This document shows, in pieces, positions 16,311 to 25,133 of a stretch of DNA of 64,000 nt. Positions within the stretch are counted from its first letter, which is position 1. Every line of letters starts with the position of its first letter. Source of the stretch: Ovoidimarina sediminis (GTDB taxonomy: Bacteria > Pseudomonadota > Alphaproteobacteria > Rhodobacterales > Rhodobacteraceae); contig NZ_JAWHTE010000001.1 in NCBI RefSeq assembly GCF_032586175.1, positions 310,001 to 374,000 on the forward strand. The letters are read 5' to 3'. The translations under genes were made by a program, and so were the position numbers. Below the pieces are notes generated by a model. The model did no database searches. It saw only the letters and a list, made by a program, of their open reading frames with translations, and had not been told where the DNA came from.

Positions 16311-17162
16311 GTGCCCGTCGTCCGGGGTGGACTCATAGGGGATCACATCGGGGCCTCCTGTCTCTCCCGGGCACTTGAATTACTGGGGGCGGGGCACGGG
16401 ATCGAGATCGCGTTCATCCCGATCGACACCGCCGAGCGTCCCGACTTCGACTTCAATGCCTGCGTGAACGATAAGCGGGCTTCGGGATGGACAGGGGTGA
16501 CCATCACCCATCCGTGGAAACCCGCCGCCGCCGCTTATGCCGGAAGCGCCATGGCCCCGGAGGTTGCAGCACTCGGCGCAGCAAATACGCTGATATTCGA
16601 GCCAGACCTTTCCGGTCACAATACAGACTTCTCCGGGTTCCTTTCCGCCTGGGAAGCCGTGATGGGTGGGGCCCCGGGGAAAGTTGCTCTTGCAGGGGCC
16701 GGTGGCGTGGCGCGGGCGATAGGTCCGGCACTGGCGAAACTCGGGGCGGAACGGATCTTCGTCTGGGATCCCGAGAACACGCGAGCGCGTGCGCTGGCAG
16801 AACAACTTGGTCCCGTTGCAGAAGCGATCGACATGCGGAATGCACCGGACGCCATTCGCGCAGCCGACGGGCTTGCAAACGCGACAACTCTTGGGATGGG
16901 ATACAGGGGCGGTACAGCGTTTGATCCGGATCTGATCGGCCCTCAATCATGGGCCTTTGACGCGGTCTATACGCCCACTGACACAGCTTTTCTAATGGCG
17001 GCCGGGGCTGCGGGCCTGAAGATACTGAGTGGGTTTGACCTGTTCTGCCACATGGCTCTCGGAACATTCAGGCTTTACAGCGGCGCCGCTCCCGATCCGT
17101 CCAGCGCACTCCCATTGCTCGCGCAGTTACGACCCCGTCCGGAGGAGACCGAACGTGCCTGA
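16311..17162 (+). CDS. Shikimate dehydrogenase-like oxidoreductase
   Basis: The protein has 283 residues from GTG 16311; an in-frame stop just upstream fixes the limit. The two-domain AroE pattern is present: an N-terminal LIGDHIGASCLSR, GVTITHPWK with the catalytic lysine, NTLIFE, GHNTDFSGF with the Asp, and an NAD(P) motif AGAGGVARAIGPAL. The usual HSxSPxxHN shikimate-binding motif at the N-terminus is changed to IGASCLSRALE. It is therefore unlikely to be the housekeeping AroE and may act on another hydroxy-acid. It lies between two dioxygenase genes, with an 8-base overlap to the second. Confidence 0.85.
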   Translation: MPVVRGGLIGDHIGASCLSRALELLGAGHGIEIAFIPIDTAERPDFDFNACVNDKRASGWTGVTITHPWKPAAAAYAGSAMAPEVAALGAANTLIFEPDLSGHNTDFSGFLSAWEAVMGGAPGKVALAGAGGVARAIGPALAKLGAERIFVWDPENTRARALAEQLGPVAEAIDMRNAPDAIRAADGLANATTLGMGYRGGTAFDPDLIGPQSWAFDAVYTPTDTAFLMAAGAAGLKILSGFDLFCHMALGTFRLYSGAAPDPSSALPLLAQLRPRPEETERA

Positions 17163-18033
17163 GTGCCTGTCACAAGAGCAGATCAATGCGTATCGCGAAA
17201 CCGGCTATCTGGTTCTGGAAGGCCGCGTGCCGACCGAAGCAATCGATGCGATCCGGGCCGAGATCTCGCGTTTCGAGGAAGAGGCGTGCGGACTTGAAGC
17301 CTCGAATGACCGGCTTGATCTGGAAGACAGCCATCGGCCCGAGGCGCCACGCCTGCGCCGCATCAAGCTGCCACACAGGATCAGCCCTCCTGTAAACGAG
17401 TTGATGACGAGCGATGCGATCCTTGCACCAGTGCGGGACCTGATCGGGCCGGATCTGCGGTTGCACACCACGAAGCTTAACATGAAATCGGCCGGCCACG
17501 GTGCGGCCATTGAATGGCATCAGGATTTCGCGTTTTACCCGCATACGAACGACGATGTTCTCGCTGTTGGTCTGATGATCGACGACATGGCCGAAGAGAA
17601 CGGGCCTCTGATGGTTTTCCCCGGATCACACCGGGGGCCGATCTACGATCATCACGAGAACGGCGTGTTCGTCGGGGCCATGGCGCTTTCGGAAAGCGGC
17701 CTCGACATGTCAGACGCGGTCACGCTGACCGGACCCGCCGGATCGATCAGCATACACCATGCGCGGATAATCCACGGGTCTGCCCTGAACACCTCGGCCC
17801 GGGACCGGCGTGTGCTGTTCTATGAGATCATGGCGGCCGATGCCTTCCCGATCATGGGAGGCATGACGCGGTTCGACGGCATCGAGGACTACAACAGCCG
17901 CATGCTGTGCGGGGCCCCTACCCTGACCCCACGCGTCGTTCCGGTACCCATCCGGATCCCGCAGCCGCAGCCCGACGCGGCGGGTTCGATCTACGAGATA
18001 CAGAGCGGGCTGACGGCCCGCGCGTTCAACTGA
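17155..18033 (+). CDS. PhyH-type Fe(II)/2-oxoglutarate dioxygenase, second of two
   Basis: The protein has 292 residues from GTG 17155. That codon follows GGAGGAG at 17141-17147 and overlaps the previous stop by 8 bases. The metal-binding triad is His122-Gln-Asp124 (IEWHQDFAF) and His207 (RIIHGSALN), with the co-substrate arginine probably in SARDRRVLFYE. It belongs to the phytanoyl-CoA dioxygenase superfamily that includes ectoine hydroxylase and PhnY-type enzymes. The MVFPGSHRG segment is characteristic. Two non-identical PhyH enzymes in one operon point to two successive oxygen-dependent steps, or to action on two related imported substrates. Confidence 0.88.
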   Translation: MPECLSQEQINAYRETGYLVLEGRVPTEAIDAIRAEISRFEEEACGLEASNDRLDLEDSHRPEAPRLRRIKLPHRISPPVNELMTSDAILAPVRDLIGPDLRLHTTKLNMKSAGHGAAIEWHQDFAFYPHTNDDVLAVGLMIDDMAEENGPLMVFPGSHRGPIYDHHENGVFVGAMALSESGLDMSDAVTLTGPAGSISIHHARIIHGSALNTSARDRRVLFYEIMAADAFPIMGGMTRFDGIEDYNSRMLCGAPTLTPRVVPVPIRIPQPQPDAAGSIYEIQSGLTARAFN

Positions 18034-18050
18034 GCCGAAGGAGCCGAGAG

Positions 18051-18938
18051 ATGTCGCAGCCAAGGATTGGATTTGTCGGTCTCGGCATGATGGGCGCGGC
18101 GATGGTGGGCCGGCTGCAGGACAAGGGCTATGCCGTGACGGTTCTCGGGAACCGTACCCGCGACCGGATCGAAGCCGCCGTCGCGCGCGGTGCCGTGGAA
18201 GTTCAATCCGGCAAGGACGTGGCCAAGACATCGGACATCGTGATGCTGTGCATGGGCACTTCCGAGCAGGTTGAAGCGAGGATGGAAGGGCCCGAAGGGG
18301 TGATCGAGGGTCTAGGCCCCGTTACCGTGGTGATCGATTTCGGAACGTCGCTTCCGGAGTCGACGAAACGGCTGGGGGCATCGGTTTCCGCGAAAGGCGG
18401 CACCTATCTGGATGCCCCTCTCGGCCGTACACCGGACCACGCAAAGGACGGGCTTCTGAACATCATGGCCTCGGGCGACAAGGCCGCGTTCGACCGGGTG
18501 CGGCCTGTTCTGGACGACCTGGGAGAGAACGTCTTTCACCTTGGCCCGCTTGGTTCGGGCCACACGATCAAGCTGATCAATAACTTTTTCGCGATGACGA
18601 CGGCGAATGCGATTGCGGAGGCCTTTGCGATGGCGGATCGAGCCGGAGTGCCGAGGCAAGGACTTTACGATGTGATGTCAGCTGGTCCCCTCCACTCCGG
18701 AATGATGGATTTCGTTGCAGCATACGGTCTGAACAATGACCCAGAACGGCTGGCCTTCTCGGTTCAGAATGCCGCGAAGGATCTTGGCTACTATCGCCGC
18801 ATGGCTGAGAACCTGGGGGCCGATACGATCATGTCGGCCTGTGCGAACGCCGCGCTTCAGGACGCGGTGGAGGATGGCAGGGGCGATCACCTCGTGCCGC
18901 AGATGGTTGATTTCTTCGTCAAACGGTTCGGTGCGTGA
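18051..18938 (+). CDS. HIBADH-family NAD(P)-dependent dehydrogenase
   Basis: The protein has 295 residues from ATG 18051, with AAGGAG just upstream. The dinucleotide motif is FVGLGMMGAAMVGRL at the N-terminus, the substrate segment is LDAPLGRTP (the usual DAPVSGG is altered), and the catalytic lysine is Lys174 in GSGHTIKLINNF. These enzymes oxidise beta-hydroxy acids such as 3-hydroxyisobutyrate, tartronate semialdehyde or threonate. It differs strongly from the HIBADH-type protein at 8593, so the two probably serve different substrates. It overlaps the following kinase gene by 4 bases. Confidence 0.87.
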   Translation: MSQPRIGFVGLGMMGAAMVGRLQDKGYAVTVLGNRTRDRIEAAVARGAVEVQSGKDVAKTSDIVMLCMGTSEQVEARMEGPEGVIEGLGPVTVVIDFGTSLPESTKRLGASVSAKGGTYLDAPLGRTPDHAKDGLLNIMASGDKAAFDRVRPVLDDLGENVFHLGPLGSGHTIKLINNFFAMTTANAIAEAFAMADRAGVPRQGLYDVMSAGPLHSGMMDFVAAYGLNNDPERLAFSVQNAAKDLGYYRRMAENLGADTIMSACANAALQDAVEDGRGDHLVPQMVDFFVKRFGA

Positions 18939-19852
18939 GCGGGCCGATCTCCATAGCAGCGATCGGCGAAGCGATGGTCGAGCTGTCGCTCAGACCTGAA
19001 ACGCCGGACCGTGCGGGACTGGGCTTTGCGGGCGATACGCTTAACACGGCCATATACCTGAAGCGTGCCGCACCGGAGTTCGAAGTGGCCTATGTCACGC
19101 GACTGGGAACGGACAATCTTTCTGATCGGATGATCGAGATGATTGCGTCTGAAGGGATATCAACCGGGTTGATCGGGCGCGATCCGTCGCGCGCCCCCGG
19201 GCTCTACGCTATTTCGACCGACGAGAGCGGCGAAAGATCGTTCAGCTACTGGCGCGACACCTCAGCCGCCAAGCGGCTTTTCTCAGAAGAACCTCCGTCG
19301 ATCGAGGCCCTTTCAGGTTTTACGGTGATCTACGCGTCCGCAATCTCCCTGGCCGTGATTTCGCCCGAAGCTCGGTCAGACCTGTTCCGCTGGCTCACTG
19401 GGTTTCGGGAACGCGGAGGACGCTTTGCCTTCGATTCGAATTTTCGCCCCGCACTTTGGCCTGACCGCAGAACTGCCCAATCCGAGATCGAAAAGGCTTG
19501 GAGGATGGCCGATATCGGGTTGCCATCAGTCGATGACGAGATGGCGCTGTTTGGTGATCATAATGCCGAGGACGTCTTGACCCGACTTCGCGAATGGGGC
19601 GTTTCACGGGGTGCCCTGAAGCGCGGCGCCCATGGACCAGTGGCAATTGACGGGTCCGATGCTGGCCCGTTTGCGACCGTGCGGAAGGTTGTCGACAGTA
19701 CCGCAGCGGGTGATAGCTTTAACGCCGCCTATCTTGCGGCGCACCTGGAAGGGCGACCGGAACGGGAATGCCTGATAGCAGGGCACACGCTGGCCACGCG
19801 GGTGATCGGTGTGCCGGGTGCTATCCTGCCAAGGGAACAACCGGGGATTTGA
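18935..19852 (+). CDS. PfkB-family sugar kinase (2-keto-3-deoxygluconate kinase-like)
   Basis: The protein has 305 residues from GTG 18935. It resembles KdgK: AAIGEAMVEL and the GDTLNTAIYLKR signature at the N-terminus, YWRDTSAAKRLF, and the C-terminal PfkB motif DSTAAGDSFNAA with the catalytic Asp in AAGD. KdgK phosphorylates 2-keto-3-deoxygluconate before aldol cleavage. No aldolase gene follows in this operon, so the product must be handled elsewhere or the true substrate is different. It is coupled to the dehydrogenase gene before it, and the SDR gene starts 2 bases after its stop. Confidence 0.87.
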   Translation: MSGPISIAAIGEAMVELSLRPETPDRAGLGFAGDTLNTAIYLKRAAPEFEVAYVTRLGTDNLSDRMIEMIASEGISTGLIGRDPSRAPGLYAISTDESGERSFSYWRDTSAAKRLFSEEPPSIEALSGFTVIYASAISLAVISPEARSDLFRWLTGFRERGGRFAFDSNFRPALWPDRRTAQSEIEKAWRMADIGLPSVDDEMALFGDHNAEDVLTRLREWGVSRGALKRGAHGPVAIDGSDAGPFATVRKVVDSTAAGDSFNAAYLAAHLEGRPERECLIAGHTLATRVIGVPGAILPREQPGI

Positions 19853-19854
19853 AC

Positions 19855-20586
19855 GTGAAACTCAAGGGTCAGATTGCCGTCGTCACTGGCGGCGCACAGG
19901 GGATTGGCGCGGCTGTCGTGCGCCGGTTGACGGCAGATGGCGCACGGGTGGCGATCTGGGATCTGGACGTAGCGCTGGCTGAAGAGGTGGCTGCCGAAAG
20001 TGGAGGCCGGGCCTTCGAGTGCGATATCACTGATTGGGAAATCGTCTGCCGTGCGCGGGACGCGACAAAGACCGCATTCGGTGTTCCGGATATCCTCGTC
20101 AACAGTGCCGGGCTTGCCGGCCCGAATGCCACGGTAGAGGCCTATGATAATCGCGATTGGGCGAGGATCATCGAGGTAAACCTCACCGGCACGTATCACG
20201 TGAACAAGGCAGTCCTGCCTGGTATGCGCGAAAAAGGCTATGGGCGGATCGTCAACATCGCCTCTGTCGCCGGAAAGGAAGGCAACCCGAATGCGGCGGC
20301 CTACTCGGCCGCGAAAGCTGGGGTGATCGCGTTGACGAAATCAATTGGCAAGGAAACCGCAGAGCACAACATCTCGGTCAACTGCATCACGCCAGCGGCA
20401 GCACGCACCGCAATCTTCGATCAGATGTCTCAGGAGCATATCGACTACATGCTGTCGAAGATCCCGCGCGGTCGATTTGTCGAAGTGGACGAAATCGCAA
20501 ACATGGTCGCCTGGCTCGTGTCCGCCGAGAACTCCTTTACGACCGGCGCGGTTTTCGATCTTTCTGGCGGCCGGGCCACCTACTGA
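19855..20586 (+). CDS. Short-chain dehydrogenase/reductase
   Basis: The protein has 243 residues from GTG 19855; a TTG two codons earlier is also possible. It is a classical SDR: TGGAQGIG for NAD(P), NSAG, the catalytic Ser in NIASVAG and the catalytic YSAAK. The C-terminus (ENSFTTGAVFDLSGGRATY) matches the 3-oxoacyl-ACP reductase/glucose dehydrogenase-like group. It probably oxidises a hydroxyl group of a pathway intermediate. It lies within the long TRAP operon, between the KDG-kinase-like gene and the aminotransferase gene. Confidence 0.88.
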   Translation: MKLKGQIAVVTGGAQGIGAAVVRRLTADGARVAIWDLDVALAEEVAAESGGRAFECDITDWEIVCRARDATKTAFGVPDILVNSAGLAGPNATVEAYDNRDWARIIEVNLTGTYHVNKAVLPGMREKGYGRIVNIASVAGKEGNPNAAAYSAAKAGVIALTKSIGKETAEHNISVNCITPAAARTAIFDQMSQEHIDYMLSKIPRGRFVEVDEIANMVAWLVSAENSFTTGAVFDLSGGRATY

Positions 20587-20597
20587 ACGGGAACGAG

Positions 20598-21761
20598 ATG
20601 CAGACTATCGCAGAATTTGATCGGATCGGGGAAGAGAACGCGTTTGCTGTCCTGGCGCGCGCGGCGGAGTTGGCGCGGAGCGGCATGGACGTCATCAACC
20701 TCGGGATCGGGCAGCCGGATTTCGCAACGCCCGACAACATCGTGGAAGCTGCCGTCAAGGCGTTGCGGGACGGGGCACACGGCTACACGCCCGCCACCGG
20801 CATCCTTCCCTTGCGCGAAGCGGTTTCGGCGGATCTGTCGAACCGATACGGGGCGGCGGTTTCACCGGAAAACGTGCTAATTGTTCCGGGCGGCAAGGTT
20901 ACGATGTTCGCCGCAATCCTGATGTTCGGAGAGCCCGGGGCAGAGATCCTGTATCCCGATCCGGGATTTCCGATATATCGCTCGATGATCGAGTTCACCG
21001 GCGCGAAGCCGGTGCCTGTGCCGATCCGCGAAGAGAACGGGTTTGCGTTCTCGGCGGAAGAACTTCTGTCGCTCATTACGCCCGCGACGCGGCTCGTCAT
21101 CGTCAATTCACCGGCGAACCCGACGGGGGGCGTGACACCAAAAGCCGAGGTCGACGCGCTGATCCGTGGGCTGGCGGAGCATCCGCATGTCGCCGTGATG
21201 TCGGACGAAATATATGACCGCATCCTCTATGACGGTGAGGATCACGTAAGCCTTCTGAGCTATCCCGACATCCGCGATCGTCTAATCCTGCTAAATGGCT
21301 GGTCCAAGACGTATGCGATGACGGGCTGGCGGCTGGGCTATTCGGTCTGGCCCAATGCGCTTTATGACAAGGCGCGGAAGCTGGCCGTGAACGCCTGGTC
21401 CTGTGTGAATGCAACGGCGCAGTACGCGGCACTCGAGGCGCTGACCGGACCGCAGGATGCGGTTGGTGAAATGGTGGCTGCGTTCGATGCACGTCGAAAG
21501 CTGACGGTCGACCTTCTGAACACCCTGCCCGGCGTCTCTTGCATCGTGCCGAAGGGGGCGTTCTATGCCTTTCCGAACATCTCAGGGACCGGGTGGAAGG
21601 CCAAAGCCCTGGCGTCGGACCTGCTCGAAAAGACCGGAGTGGCCACCATCGGCGGCCCTGACTTTGGAATCCTGGGAGAGGGCTACCTTCGCCTAAGCTA
21701 TGCCGCCAGCCAGGACGACATCCGCCGTGCGGTGGACCGCATGGGATCGTTCCTATCCTAA
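20598..21761 (+). CDS. Class I/II PLP-dependent aminotransferase
   Basis: The protein has 387 residues from ATG 20598. It is an aspartate-aminotransferase-fold enzyme: INLGIGQPDF, YTPATGI, NSPANPTGGV, SDEIYD, and the PLP-binding lysine in NGWSKTYAMTGWRLGYS. The specificity is not readable; valine-pyruvate, aspartate and aromatic types share these motifs. It ends the TRAP-dioxygenase operon and is followed by a hairpin. An aminotransferase here suggests that the pathway either begins with an amino compound or ends in an amino acid. Confidence 0.88.
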   Translation: MQTIAEFDRIGEENAFAVLARAAELARSGMDVINLGIGQPDFATPDNIVEAAVKALRDGAHGYTPATGILPLREAVSADLSNRYGAAVSPENVLIVPGGKVTMFAAILMFGEPGAEILYPDPGFPIYRSMIEFTGAKPVPVPIREENGFAFSAEELLSLITPATRLVIVNSPANPTGGVTPKAEVDALIRGLAEHPHVAVMSDEIYDRILYDGEDHVSLLSYPDIRDRLILLNGWSKTYAMTGWRLGYSVWPNALYDKARKLAVNAWSCVNATAQYAALEALTGPQDAVGEMVAAFDARRKLTVDLLNTLPGVSCIVPKGAFYAFPNISGTGWKAKALASDLLEKTGVATIGGPDFGILGEGYLRLSYAASQDDIRRAVDRMGSFLS

Positions 21762-21772
21762 CAGGACCGTGC

Positions 21773-21798
21773 GGGCGGAAGGCACGCAACTTCCGCCC
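21773..21798. terminator. Hairpin between convergent aminotransferase genes
   Basis: A perfect 9-bp stem, GGGCGGAAG/CTTCCGCCC, with an 8-base loop lies between two convergent genes. It is followed by CATCCTTT on the plus strand. It probably ends the long TRAP operon and may act in both directions. Confidence 0.65.
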
Positions 21799-21816
21799 CA
21801 TCCTTTCAGCAGATGC

Positions 21817-23196
21817 CTAGCCGAAAACCCGCGTCAGCGCCTGATCGACTGCGCCCGTGATTTCGTCGATATCGTCCGGTGTCGCAATCAGCGCGGGGCT
21901 GAAGCAAAGAGTGTTGTTGAACCCGGGCACCGAACGGTTGGTGGCACCGATAATCACCCCCTGTGCCATGCAATCGGCCACAACAGCCTGCACCTTGCCT
22001 TCCGCCGCAGGCTCTTTCGTCGAACGGTCGGCGACGAGTTCGGCCCCGCAGAACAGGCCCTTGCCGCGCACGTCGCCGATAACCGCATGTTGTTCCATCA
22101 AGGCATGGAGGTTTGAGATCATCCGGGCACCCATCGCGTCGGTATTCTCAAGAAGACCCTCTTCAAGGATGATGTTCATGTTCTCGATTGCGGCCGCCGG
22201 CCCCGCCGTACACCCTCCGAAGGTCGAGATATCGCGGAAATAATCGAGCGGATCAGAGGGATCTTCCTTGAACATGGAGAATACCTCTTCCGTCGTCACC
22301 ATACAGGCGATCGCGGCATAGCCCGAAGCCACGCCCTTCGCCATAGTCACGAAGTCGGGCTTGATGCCGTAGTGCTGGTAGCCGAACCAAGTGCCGGTCC
22401 GGCCGACACCGCAAACCACCTCGTCGATGTGGAGGAGGATGTCGTACTTGCGGCAAATCTCCTGAACGCGATCCCAATATCCTTCGGGCGGGGTGATGAC
22501 GCCTCCGCCAGCGGTTACGGGCTCCAGGCAGAGACCGCCCACCGTATCCGGGCCTTCGCGCAAAATGATCTCTTCGATCTGATCGGCAGCCCATTCGCCG
22601 TAGTTCTCGGTCGAAACCTGCGCGCGGTACTCGAGGCAATGGGGAACCTCGACGAAACCCGGTGCAAAAGGACCGTATTGCGCGTTGCGCTCCTGCTGAC
22701 CACCTGCCGACATCGCCGCGATGGACGAGCCGTGATAATCGCGTTCACGGTAGAGAATCTTGTGCTTCTTCCCGCCGTAGCGCTTGTGCGCGATCTGGCG
22801 GATCATCTTGAACGCTTTCTCGTTCGCCTCGGTTCCGGAGTTCGTGAAGTAGACCCTGCTCATCCCAGGCATCTTGTCGATCAGCATCTCGGCGAATTTC
22901 GCACCGGGGATCGAACCTGCCGAGTTGGCGAAGTAGTTCATCTTGATCAGCTGGTCGCGCACTGCGTTCGCGATCCGCTCGCGCCCATAGCCCACGTTCA
23001 CCGTCCAGACCGCACCCGAGACCGCATCGAGATGCTCCTTGCCAGTCGCATCCCAGACCCGCATGCCCTTGCCCTCGACGATGATGCGCGGATCGTTGGT
23101 TTCAAACGGCTTGTGCTGAATGAGGTGATGCCAAAGGTGCGCGCGATCGGCCTCGATCACCTCGGTCAGGTCATTCGGATTGAACGGCGTGTTCAT
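21817..23196 (-). CDS. tpa: Class III aminotransferase, taurine--pyruvate aminotransferase-like
   Basis: The protein has 459 residues from ATG 23196, which has a GGGAG ribosome site. It is a fold-type I class III aminotransferase: GTEANEKAFKM, the DYHG segment, HIDEVVCGVGRTG and the PLP lysine in TMAKGVASGYAA. The sequence closely resembles roseobacter Tpa as I remember it, for example HHLIQHKPFETNDP, WTVNVGYGRE and CMAQGVIIGATNRS. Tpa moves the amino group of taurine to pyruvate, giving sulfoacetaldehyde and alanine. However, the usual partners xsc, pta and tauR are not adjacent. Hypotaurine or another omega-amino acid remains possible. Confidence 0.78.
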   Translation of the reverse strand: MNTPFNPNDLTEVIEADRAHLWHHLIQHKPFETNDPRIIVEGKGMRVWDATGKEHLDAVSGAVWTVNVGYGRERIANAVRDQLIKMNYFANSAGSIPGAKFAEMLIDKMPGMSRVYFTNSGTEANEKAFKMIRQIAHKRYGGKKHKILYRERDYHGSSIAAMSAGGQQERNAQYGPFAPGFVEVPHCLEYRAQVSTENYGEWAADQIEEIILREGPDTVGGLCLEPVTAGGGVITPPEGYWDRVQEICRKYDILLHIDEVVCGVGRTGTWFGYQHYGIKPDFVTMAKGVASGYAAIACMVTTEEVFSMFKEDPSDPLDYFRDISTFGGCTAGPAAAIENMNIILEEGLLENTDAMGARMISNLHALMEQHAVIGDVRGKGLFCGAELVADRSTKEPAAEGKVQAVVADCMAQGVIIGATNRSVPGFNNTLCFSPALIATPDDIDEITGAVDQALTRVFG

Positions 23197-23422
23197 GTGT
23201 CTCGCTCCCATACCACCGGCCGTGGCATGCGGCCGGGCTGCGCGAGACACTGCCCTGAATGGAGGGGTCTCCGCAAGCCCCGGCAGCGTGTGTTCAGCAT
23301 AGCTGAAACGGCCATTCCATAAGGCCAAACAGCGCTACGATGCATCCCGGCCGATCGCCGCTGGCACCTGCGGCGGCGGCTGCTATACCTCGGGACGTTC
23401 GCAATGCTCCAAAGGGTGCGAC

Positions 23423-25096
23423 ATGGAAGATCAAACGATGACCTCAGCGGAAAATTCGAGCGGACACGCCGGGCGCCTGCTTGTCAGGTGCCTTGCGGCA
23501 CAAGGTATCGGACGAGTCTACTGTATCCCGGGCGAAAGCTATCTCGCCGCGCTTGATGGTTTGGTGGGGTCCGGTATCGACGTTATTATCGCACGCCACG
23601 AAGGGGCTGCTGCGATGATGGCCGAGGCCGAGGGCAAGCTGACGGGCGCGCCAGGTATCGCATTCGTCACAAGGGGCCCCGGTGCAACGAACGCTGCCGC
23701 TGGCATACACGTGGCGTTTCAGGACTCGACGCCGATGATCCTCTTCGTGGGTCAGGTCGCCTCGGACCAGCGAGACCGCGAAGCGTTTCAGGAGGTCGAT
23801 TATCGCCAGATGTTCGCGCCACTTGCGAAATGGGTGGCAGAGATCGATCGCGCCGACCGCATACCCGAATATGTAAGCCGGGCGTTTCATGTCGCCCAAA
23901 GCGGGCGGCCGGGCCCTGTCGTTCTGGCACTGCCGGAGGACATGCTCTCGTCCATTGTCGAAGGCACACCTGCGCCGAAGGCCACGCTCCCGTCCGGAAG
24001 GGCGGCCGAGGCGGATATCGCGGCGATCCTCGACCTTATCGAGCGTGCCGAGCGACCCTTCGTCATTGCGGGGGGACCCGGGTGGTCGGCTGATGCCGCG
24101 GCCGCTCTCGCGCGCTTCGCCGAGATTGCCGAAGTACCGGTTGGTGTTTCCTTCCGGGCTCAGGATTATCTGGACAACCGTCACCCTAATTACGCGGGCG
24201 ATGTCGGGATAGGGATCAACCCGGCGCTCACAAGGCGGGTGCGCGAGGCGGATGTGCTTCTTGCTCTCGGTCCACGGCTCGGAGAGATGACGACGAGCGG
24301 TTATACGCTTCTGACGCCGCCCGACCCCTTGCAGAAGCTGATTCACGTTCATCCAGATCCCTCGGAACCGGGGCATGTCTATCGCCCGACACTTTCGGTC
24401 GCAGCTCGCGCCGACCAGGTTGTTCGGCAGCTTTCGGAAAGGGTCAGGCCGCCCGCGCTATCACGGAGAGATCAGGTGGCCGATGCCCGTGCCTCCTACG
24501 AGGGTTGGCAGGAGCCGCCGGCATCACCGGGGCCGCTGAAAACGGAACATGTGATCACTCATCTGAGTCGCTCATTGCCGGAGAATGCGATCCTGACGAA
24601 CGGTGCCGGAAACTATGCCGCCTGGCTGCACCGCTTCTTCCGGTACAAAATGTATCGCACGCAGCTTGCGCCAACTTCGGGATCGATGGGGTACGGCTTG
24701 CCCGCCGCAATCGCCGCGAAGCTTCTCGCCCCAGAACGGGATGTCATTTGCCTCGCGGGAGACGGCTGCTTTCAAATGGTCGCCGCGGAGTTTGGGACCG
24801 CCTGCCAGTACAGTGCGAATATCGTAATCCTCGTTTTCAACAACGGCCAGTACGGCACGATCCGGATGCATCAGGAGCGCAATTATCCCGGCCGCGTTTC
24901 GGGCACGCAAATGGTTAACCCCGATTTTTCAGCTTGGGCACGAAGCTACGGGGCCTATGGTGCTACCGTCACCGAGAACGCGGCGTTTCCCAAGGCACTG
25001 GCCGAAGCAATGACGGCAGGTCGCCCGGCGATCCTTGATCTCAAGCTGTCGCCGCTTGCAATTTCGCCGTCGATGACGCTTCCGGACGCCACTTAG
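23423..25096 (+). CDS. Acetolactate synthase-like thiamine diphosphate enzyme
   Basis: The protein has 557 residues from ATG 23423; ATG 23438 is an alternative. It has the three ThDP-enzyme domains: an N-terminal Pyr domain with the catalytic Glu in ARHEGAAAMMAE and GPGATNAA, a central domain, and a C-terminal PP domain with the GDGCFQM...NN cofactor motif. It groups with acetolactate synthase/benzoylformate decarboxylase-like proteins. It is not obviously Xsc, despite lying divergent to the Tpa-like gene. No regulatory subunit (IlvH) is present, so a catabolic decarboxylase or carboligase role is more likely than branched-chain biosynthesis. Confidence 0.85.
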   Translation: MEDQTMTSAENSSGHAGRLLVRCLAAQGIGRVYCIPGESYLAALDGLVGSGIDVIIARHEGAAAMMAEAEGKLTGAPGIAFVTRGPGATNAAAGIHVAFQDSTPMILFVGQVASDQRDREAFQEVDYRQMFAPLAKWVAEIDRADRIPEYVSRAFHVAQSGRPGPVVLALPEDMLSSIVEGTPAPKATLPSGRAAEADIAAILDLIERAERPFVIAGGPGWSADAAAALARFAEIAEVPVGVSFRAQDYLDNRHPNYAGDVGIGINPALTRRVREADVLLALGPRLGEMTTSGYTLLTPPDPLQKLIHVHPDPSEPGHVYRPTLSVAARADQVVRQLSERVRPPALSRRDQVADARASYEGWQEPPASPGPLKTEHVITHLSRSLPENAILTNGAGNYAAWLHRFFRYKMYRTQLAPTSGSMGYGLPAAIAAKLLAPERDVICLAGDGCFQMVAAEFGTACQYSANIVILVFNNGQYGTIRMHQERNYPGRVSGTQMVNPDFSAWARSYGAYGATVTENAAFPKALAEAMTAGRPAILDLKLSPLAISPSMTLPDAT

Positions 25097-25133
25097 GCAA
25101 ACGGAAGCGTTCGCGCCCCTCGTTGCGTCGCAG

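Noticed and set aside
21817..25096. A complete taurine dissimilation locus
   Set aside because: Only a Tpa-like gene is present; xsc, pta, tauABC and tauR are not recognised in the window.
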